Positions 56,491-63,954 of a stretch of DNA of 63,954 bases are shown here, piece after piece. Where the stretch lies: NCBI RefSeq assembly GCF_000524195.1, contig NW_020170387.1:218800-282753 (forward strand). The letters are read 5' to 3'. The translations under genes and the position numbers were made by a program. The notes beneath the pieces are model-generated. The model was given only the letters and a program-made list of their open reading frames with translations. It searched no databases and had not been told where the DNA came from. The first letter of the stretch is position 1, and the number at the start of each line of letters is the position of its first letter. This stretch comes from Echinococcus granulosus (lineage: Eukaryota; Platyhelminthes; Cestoda; Cyclophyllidea; Taeniidae).

Positions 56491-58793
56491 AAAAGGATTA
56501 AAGACCACACCACGTAAACAGCCGCAAACTGCAGATGTCAAAAGGGAAGTATTCACTATAGCGTAGCTAATATAGCGATTGTCAGAACAACTAGCAGTTG
56601 GTTTTATCGCGGACCTACGGTACGCCGGTAAGGAGGCAGTGTAGTGACTGGTACATCCTACGAACATTCGGAAGAAATCTAGTTCCCAGACGATCTTCAT
56701 TGCAGAAACACCCAAGTCACGCAGCCACACATAAGAACAAAGAATGCCTACTTAAAGGTAGAAATTACCGGATTAAAAAAGCAAGCGATAGCAGATAGTG
56801 GAGTGCACGCTCGTCTGAGACAATGACAGCCAAACATCTTGAGTGCCGGTTGGCTGAAAGTAAAGCAGTCGTGAGTTACAGGTTAGCGTCGGCGTTAGCA
56901 TCTGTCACATATCATCGACCCAGATGTTTCAAACGAATTGAATACCCTTCACGATAAAACAATTTAATTGTTTGTACGATTCCCAAACAAGTAAGGTTGC
57001 TTAAAAATCAGTGCAAAGGTACTCAACTCGGTGAAAACGAGAAGTGCGGTTCAGAAGGCGTAATACTACTGAATTTTTAGGAAATTACGAATAACAGCAC
57101 CAAAAAATCCGCAAAACAAGTCCGGCGTTATTCACGACACAAATTATCAGGAATGTAAAGCCGCACAGGCATACGTTTGCGACCGTACGATTACATGCTT
57201 TAAAAGGCGAAAAAACTCATTTATCACGAACGCATCAATGTGACCCTTAACATGTAGTCTCAATTGACATGCACTCAAAATGGACAAATGACATGATTTG
57301 TGATGACATGCAAACGAACAAGCAACAAACAGTAGCAATGACAATTAGGAAAGGCATGGATCGGTTAGTGAATGACATTTTGCCAGCTTACTATCGCAAA
57401 AGGCCGAAATAATTATTACCTCAGTGTCCATAAAAAAGCTTACACAACCCAATAAGATTTATTAATAAAACAAGATAGAAATCCGGTTAAAATCAAACCA
57501 GCTCTATCAGAAAGGAACTGGACTACCTAGCAAGACAGGCACGCCGGTAAGCGAAGGCAGCACGGCGCCCACACAGATAAATCCGCTTTTATGTGCAAGG
57601 TTTAGCAGCTAAGCATTTAAACAAATAAAGTGGCATAAAAAGCACAAATTTTACATAACATTTTGTTATTTTTATTTAGCCAAACTAGCCAATTGACTAA
57701 ATAAGCTGGCAAAAAAATGGAATTGTAATCGTTTTTGTGCTGTTATATGTGGGAAGCCAAAAAAGTAAATACTGAAAGCCAAAGCACTGCAAGGGCCTTT
57801 GCAACTGGAAAACATAACTTTTATGTTAATGTGAGCAAAAAGCTTTGCAGTAAGTAATAGCAAATTTTAGCACACATTTCCAAATATAGGGAAAAACCTG
57901 TTAAAGTCTTGTACAATCCTCTGTAATGCTTTAATGGGTTAGTTGTCTCCGCTTTTGGTTTAGTCGGGTGCCCAAGTCTCCTCAGGTTAAAACTTTCTTT
58001 AAAATCACGGCCTTTGGGGGATCGCAGTACTGGACTCTTCCGTATTCTGGTACAGTAATTTGTTATTTTATTTGACTTTGTATTTGACTACGTGGACAAT
58101 TAAGTAAACATAGATTTTACTTCCACTTGAAATTTTAGCCCCCCAGCTTTACTGTGCGTTGGTAATAATGGTATCTACTGTGACTTCTTGCGACTTCAGT
58201 TGAGATTCGGGTGATCGACATCGATTGATCGCACTGTGTGGTCTTTTTTAATAATGACTTGCATGTCTTAATCAATGTCCCCATTTTTAACGCTATTTTT
58301 CCGTTTTGAATATTAAGTGAATGTTCATATATGCAAAACACACACTTGCGACGTCAATTATATCCCTGGGTTTTAAACAAATTAACTTTTTGCCAACGAG
58401 TCAATTTTTTGCTGTTTTTACAATCCTGTGGTGCCTTAAAATTTCATTGATAGTTTTCTTATGACCTTTTTTGATGTAGCTAACATTGTCCCCATTTTTC
58501 CCTTAAGAATAATTCAGATAACTATATGGGTAATTTAAGGCGAATAAAGTTGCTTTTGAGTTATTAGATAGTATGAATATGATTTACTTTTGACTTCTGA
58601 ATGTGATGCAGTGATTTACTACTTTGTTTAACCACGTCAGCCCTTGAGCCCTCGTATGTTGCACGTCCTCCCTTTTGCATTGCCTTCTGGTCCTTCTGCG
58701 TCTGCGCGTCAATAACACATGCTCTTCACAGTACATTGACCTGATGTGGCTTCAGGAGAGCTTGGGTGGCTACAGTGAATAATCCATCAGTAG
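56491..58793. other. Upstream region of TGR, no other gene seen
   Basis: Should contain the TGR promoter and any alternative first exon for a mitochondrial form. No TATA box or leader exon could be assigned. Confidence 0.5.
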
Positions 58794-59288
58794 ATGAACG
58801 CATCAAAACGATTGAAGAAATGCTTGTACATCCTATACCTTGCAGATGCCCGAAGGGGTAATTTGACTCATGACTTGACAATGCGTGTTTATTCGGTATG
58901 TGGGGGTCGGCGGGAAAGTAATTTGGACGATGATAGTACATGTTCTGGGTGTTGGGTTGTAATGCCGTTTCAGGACCTGTTTAACAACATGCCATTTCTA
59001 AAATCGAGGGACCCATCTCTGATAACAAACTACAATGAAGGACCAGTACATGTTCCTGCATGTTTTTTAGAGGAAATATATTCTAAAGCCAGACATTGGT
59101 CTAAACTTATGCTTATTAATCATCTTGACTCTCCACTGACAGTTGGCATTGGTTCCATTCATCATTCGTTGCTGTCCGTGGGAATAGCCCCATTTCAGTT
59201 GCGATTACGCCGAATTGCTATCTGGGAGAGAGGTTGGAATATCCTATCAGCTTATTGGTGGTCAGTTGATAAGGCCATCAGCAAATAG
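58794..59288 (+). CDS. Unrecognised 164-codon ORF
   Basis: Among the longest uninterrupted frames here without a splice model. It has no recognised domain, signal peptide or clear splice borders. The protein has scattered Cys and Trp and a C-terminal stretch ending in D-K-A-I-S-K. At this base composition a frame of this length is uncommon by chance in 64 kb but not excluded. It may be a decayed mobile-element fragment or an exon of an unidentified gene. Confidence 0.22.
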   Translation: MNASKRLKKCLYILYLADARRGNLTHDLTMRVYSVCGGRRESNLDDDSTCSGCWVVMPFQDLFNNMPFLKSRDPSLITNYNEGPVHVPACFLEEIYSKARHWSKLMLINHLDSPLTVGIGSIHHSLLSVGIAPFQLRLRRIAIWERGWNILSAYWWSVDKAISK

Positions 59289-60534
59289 GAAGGAGAATAG
59301 GTTGTAAGCCTCTAGAATCCCGCGTGGTATTTCGGATTCTCGGTTCAATTGGAGAAACTAAGTAAATGGGAAATGCGTAGTTGAGGATGACGCGGTAGCT
59401 GTCACTAGACTAGACAAGCTTTTGGGTCATCGATCTACTTCAATAAAGTTTGTCAATTTCTCAGGAGTGAAACTAAGATCTTCCGTTGCAACGGTCACAT
59501 AAACAATTAAATCCCGGGAAGAGGATGCTTACCTACCCATGAAGCCCATCAAGTGAAAGTTTGCGTACACATTTACACCATTCTCACCAAAAAAAGGATA
59601 CACTGCCACCTTTAAGGGAGCTACATGAATTTAAAGCCCCTACTTGAAGAGTTTATTAACTGTCATAATTCAAACCGGACTGAGCTCTCTTTCAAACAAT
59701 GCGACCGTCAGGACTTTTGAAAATACAAATTTATGTAGAAATGGCCGCATTAAGGTATGCAAACGAATTCATACTGTAACGAGTGGTGAACTTGGAGACG
59801 GATCACTAACGAATTGGAACTACTAAGAACTGTGGTAGTTAAAGAGCAATTCCTTGATGTCGAATTCCACTGGTTTGTGTCCAGACGGGGATGTTAAAAG
59901 GTTCAAGTTAAGGACGACTAATCCGCATTCATTCGTTGGCCGCATCATAATAGCTCAGGTGAAAGTTGAATGATAACTGGACCGCCGGGAGAACTAGTGA
60001 GGTATCTAACATAAAAATAACTCGGTGACGGACCGATTCGGCATATTTTAGTTCTTTTAGACACCAATATGAGGCACAAGAATTGTTAATTTTATCAGAT
60101 AATTCTTCATTCCATAAATCATCAATGGATCTGCCTGCTTTTTGGGGGGAGGTGGACAGAAATTGGTCTTTGAACTTACGATGATAAAAATGTTTCAACT
60201 TGCAAACCAAGTATTTTCAAAGGACACAAACTTTACTGTGATCCTCTTGCTCTCAGAATTGTGATTCGATTCGGTTCCTCCGAAACTTTAAAGTCACCTC
60301 TTTAATAACTGTATACGAGAGTATTTACATAAGAAAGGGATAGAGATCACAAGTTGGTTTGAAAAAAAGAATGATTCAATCAAATAGAGGGTTAAAACAA
60401 TGTTATCCTTCTCCGAGCGTGAAATATTCCTCCGGGTCATCAACGCCGCAAGTTCCTTCCCTTAAGAAGGAATTAGGCCATATTATTGTAAAAGAACAGC
60501 CGCACCCATTGGTGCAACAGGTGCGCTCACTCAC

Positions 60535-63133
60535 TTTCTTCGATGGAGTTTGTGGTCTTCACTAAGCAGGTGTCGCTGAAATTCCGCCCTCTGGCACTCG
60601 TAAACTTTGCACAGTTTGCAGATGTACCATCCTCGAGTTGTGAGATGCGGCCAATCGGCAATGATTGTAAACTTCTGTCCTGGACCGATTTGCTGAAAAA
60701 TGAGTAATCTCACTCCAAAGAAGGTCAACCTTTATACACTATATTTACAAACAAAGTAAACTGCTGTCCCAGTTCTCTGTAGTCAACAGCAGTAGCTAAC
60801 CCGGTTTGTCTGATCAAATCTGAGTCTGGAAATTGTTAGCTTAAATCTGAATTGGAGTTTTTAATAGCAATCGTCTTCTTTGTGGTGAAATAAGCCTGAC
60901 ATCACCTGCACAAATTGCCCAAATTGTAGCATCAAGCCTTCACGTTAGTCATTTTATGAAGCCTACTTCTAAGACTTTTTACTTTTACCTTATCACTTAC
61001 TGGTATTTAACTAGGAAAAAGATCAGCTGCGCTATCATCTAAAAAGGGTTAGGTAATTAGCCTTCTACAATTCTGCTAATGGGCTATTTAACTAATGATC
61101 CCTTGAAGGTGCGATGATCCTGAGACATCCCACCTAGTGACAAGGGAATGGTTCATCAATGTTGCGCTTCTCTATAGGCAGCAGTTATTCTTTAAAAAAA
61201 ACAAGCATTAAGTACCAGTGAAAGTCGTCCCCGGCTTCACTTTGATATAGGCTATGAAGTAAACATATTTTCGGCAAATTCAATACGACTGAGCAAATTG
61301 CATCACACCTCAAAAGTGCTATTTCAATGCTTTAATTCTTGTTTCAATTCCCGATTATGGTAAAGAGCCACGTGAGGTTCCCCGTTGTAACCTAGTCGAG
61401 TCTCCTGACCCCTCGCCAAGCCAATGCCTCCCAAAAACTTTTGTTTATCTTATACCCATATTTTGCCCGAACATTATGTCTTCCTTTGCATTAAGAGAAA
61501 ATCACGAGCTCTACATTGGTAGCAGCGAATAGCGAACTGGATCTAAAAGGACAATTATCATGATTTCTACCACTAAATGATAAGCTCTAGCCTGGCAGAA
61601 GAAGTGAACATGCTACGGATGGCAGAATCCGTGACGACTCCTAACAGATGGGCTGAAAATGACGTCTGTCATCGCCAATTACCACAGGCTCCTCTTATCC
61701 CCAAAAGCTATTAACAACCACATTCACACTACCCATGAACCACTTTCACAAGTCTACCACGGAGTCTCCAACTGCACCTGCATGAGCATATCAGTCAATT
61801 GAGCACGCGGTGCCTCCTCCTCCTCCACTTACCCACCACCTGAATACTGCCAAAATGGATGCGGCTGCGCAGCTATGAAGCCAAAACTACGTGACAAGGA
61901 GGAACAGACGCGAAATCCTACCCACACAAAACTATGCTAAATCTCATCCTTTGTCATTTGACTCTGCTTCGAGGCCATTGCTCCCACCACTAATGGTGGA
62001 CACGCGCGTGACGACCAGCATATCGCCGGGTCGCCGAATGCAGTTGCTGTAGGGGACAAAATTGCAGATGCAGTAGAATAGCCAAGAGGGATTCAGTGAC
62101 GTTGTGGTCGAGTACCTTCTCAGCCGCATGGGAATTCGAGGTGTGGCATAGGTAATTTGACGTTTTTGGATGGCCATCTTTTCACTCTCTCTTTAAGCGG
62201 GAACTTTATTTAAAAATTCACTAATTCATAATAAAGGTAGAAAAATGGGCAATTTACTTTAATTTTTATTGTGGTTTCCATAAAAGTTTATTTAAAGTGG
62301 AAGGCAGAATTATTTCCTGCTGCTTAAATCAAATGCGTAAAAGGCGTCTATAAAGGAGGTGGAGAGATTTGATTTCCCCTCTAAAATTTGTTTTTAGGCG
62401 GATAACGTATACACACTACCACTTCTTTTCTCCAACTTAGCAAAGCTTTCCAAGCCTTTTTTTAGGCAGCTTTCTGCCACAGTATGATATATGCTTTGAC
62501 AGGAAAATAAAAACCGTAACTGCTTTAGACGCGATGTTTCAAAGTTTGCTTATTTGGTACTCCTTCGGTTTGTCGGAATTAGCAAAGCACTATCAATTAC
62601 TCACTGTTAAGGAAATAATGCGAAAAAACCGGAGCTCCCGTAATCCGTATGGATATGATACGAATCATCTTAATATTCCTTTGCAAATTTTTTCTTTCTC
62701 TTTATAATTGTTTGAATGCTCGATACACACTCACGCGCTGTTAATGCTTTCAACACCAAAGTTCAAGCATGCTGTGATGACGGAAGAAAAACATGTAATT
62801 AAAGACAAATTATCAGCTCCGGTCATTTTGCTTTGAAGTTGTAATGTTCTCACTGCTTAGTAAAAATATCTACAGTGCAAAGAGCAAAATTACCTTACGT
62901 TTTCGAACTTCCATGGAGTTTTGACGAAGAACTCTCATTTGTTGAATGCAGTCGACTTCGCTTCTCTGCCGTACTAAGGTATCCGCGGAGCCGGCGTTCT
63001 CTAAACTCGTCTAAATACAAAATAACCGACTTATTTTCTTGAAAAAAAAGCATTTCAGCACCTCACCACTTACTTTACCCACGTCGCCATTGGGTATAGG
63101 GGGCTGTACATGCGATGGGCTTGTACCGGCCTC
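60535..63133 (-). CDS. Partial gene with U1/matrin-like C2H2 zinc finger, three internal exons
   Basis: Exons in transcript order: 63074-63133 (20 codons, ending G-D-V-G-K), 62894-63010 (39 codons, T-S-L-E-N...V-R-K-R-K) and 60535-60692 (52 codons plus two bases). Each has a clean acceptor (TTTGTAG, GTATTTAG, TTTTTCAG) and donor (GTAAGT, GTAATT, GTGAGT), and the first two junctions are phase 0. The last exon encodes Y-I-C-K-L-C, then 12 residues, H, five residues, H, and a basic tail H-R-R-K. The C-x2-C-x12-H-x5-H spacing is that of U1/matrin-type fingers, which bind RNA or DNA. The polar, basic second exon suggests a nuclear protein. The 5' end lies beyond the right edge, and I could not find the next exon downstream. 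Whether all three exons form one transcript is inferred from phase. Confidence 0.6.
61355..61920 (+). repeat. Diverged dispersed repeat, long copy B
   Basis: Second long copy, same orientation as copy A and collinear with it from TGGTAAAGAGCCACGTGAGG to GACAAGGAGGAACAGACG. Lies inside the 2.2-kb intron of the zinc-finger gene. Confidence 0.6.
61944..62177 (-). CDS. Small unrecognised ORF, 77 codons
   Basis: Complete ATG-to-TGA frame with a good start context (AAAAGATGG) and codon use richer in G/C at third positions than the surroundings. The middle reads W-L-F-Y-C-I-C-N-F and N-C-I-R-R-P-G-D. It sits in the 2.2-kb intron of the zinc-finger gene on the same strand. It could be a nested small gene, an alternative 3' exon or chance. 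No family was recognised. Confidence 0.25.
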   Translation of the reverse strand: MAIQKRQITYATPRIPMRLRRYSTTTSLNPSWLFYCICNFVPYSNCIRRPGDMLVVTRVSTISGGSNGLEAESNDKG

Positions 63134-63954
63134 CTACAAACAAAGCAAAACGAAAACAGCCGTTGTTAAGTCGAAGCAAGAATTTAAAACGCATGATCTG
63201 CGTGGGACTAAGCATTCTGACTAGACACCATGACTCTCTTGTGGCACCCTAACGCAATCTTAAGGTGAAGGAATGTCATTTGACCATCTAATACGTCCCA
63301 ATTGGCATTAAAACCATTGCACTTCGAGCCTAGTAAAATGTCCTACTTAAAATCACAATCAGTGGCATTAAATTATGCATCAAATTAGTTAGTTTTGGGG
63401 AGATGGTATTACGATTAAACAATAATGTCAACTTTAAAACGTGGTTGGGTTGATTCAAAATAAAGGTATACATGGGGGGCAATAAGAACATGAGAGACCC
63501 ACATTTTCCGTTCTGAAATGGTCAATGTCGAATTTCTCGATCTTTGTTTTCGGTACTGCGAAGTCATTCATTGATTCTCTTGATAAAATAATCTACTATA
63601 AAAGGACATGAAATAATGGCATACACTAGCCATATCTTAAAATGACAAATCGGTGGGCTTTGGGGAGGCCAAATTAAAAATCTTGATGAGCTGTTGTGCG
63701 ATCTGCTACATTAAACTGGGGCTAATTATTTATTCCTCCAAGGGTGATTCATGTCACAATTTGTGAATTTTACTGTCGAAACTTTCGTCAAATTAATGGC
63801 ATGGAGAGGGGCTAAATGTTGATAGCCAATCTCCTACTTAATGCTAGTGAAAGTGCCGATCAAATGAAACACTATTAAAGTTTTCGCCTAATTTTACGCT
63901 GTTAGAAGGCAAGGCACCACTTTTGAGTTGCAAGTTCGCATCTCAAGCGTGACG
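63134..63954. other. Right-edge sequence, probably intron of the zinc-finger gene
   Basis: The exon at 63074-63133 has an acceptor at its 5' side, so earlier exons of this minus-strand gene must lie further right. None was recognised before the window ends. Confidence 0.45.

Noticed and set aside
56488..56730. 80-codon minus-strand frame just upstream of TGR as a mitochondrial leader
   Set aside because: It runs into a stop at the acceptor itself, no donor gives phase 0 into the TGR frame, and its N-terminus contains acidic residues unlike a presequence.
59929..60210. 93-codon minus-strand frame as the next exon of the zinc-finger gene
   Set aside because: Its possible acceptors do not give a phase-2 join without an early stop, and no family was recognised.

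Overview
The window is eukaryotic nuclear DNA, AT-rich and gene-poor, and looks like a parasitic flatworm, most likely a tapeworm. The main reason is a gene for thioredoxin glutathione reductase (TGR): a glutaredoxin domain fused to a selenocysteine thioredoxin reductase, the arrangement known from flatworm parasites. Its two introns of 39 and 40 bases fit the very short introns typical of tapeworms. I rebuilt five spliced genes by hand from splice sites, reading phase and family motifs; four are complete and one runs off the right edge. All exon calls are made by eye, without transcript evidence.

Layout. 1-17.4 kb: no convincing gene; holds a diverged dispersed repeat (about 4.3-4.9 kb), a 16-G tract at 11.14 kb and a degenerate hammerhead-ribozyme-like motif at 16.74 kb. 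17.47-24.39 kb (minus): a two-exon peptide-type GPCR split by a 5.7-kb intron. 24.4-33.5 kb: no gene; a perfect 12-bp hairpin at 27.87 kb. 33.59-44.36 kb (plus): a five-exon transmembrane (B-like) ephrin with one GC-AG intron. 44.4-47.2 kb: two short copies of the dispersed repeat. 47.21-48.03 kb (plus): a two-exon CCDC115/Vma22-like V-ATPase assembly factor. 48.0-50.4 kb: a probable decayed retrotransposon fragment. 50.64-56.48 kb (minus): TGR in 16 coding exons, ending Gly-Cys-Sec-Gly with an in-frame TGA and a well-formed SECIS element in the 3'UTR. 56.5-60.5 kb: one unrecognised 164-codon ORF. 60.5-63.1 kb (minus): three internal exons of a gene with a U1/matrin-like zinc finger, plus a second long copy of the dispersed repeat and a small ORF.

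The genes do not form a pathway. They are unrelated eukaryotic single genes: redox enzyme, cell-contact ligand, peptide receptor, proton-pump assembly factor and a probable nucleic-acid-binding protein. The most informative items are the complete selenoprotein gene with its SECIS, a poly(A) signal lying between the Sec codon and the SECIS, an in-frame 39-base intron in the glutaredoxin domain, two GC-AG introns, and the ephrin with an unusual C-terminus.
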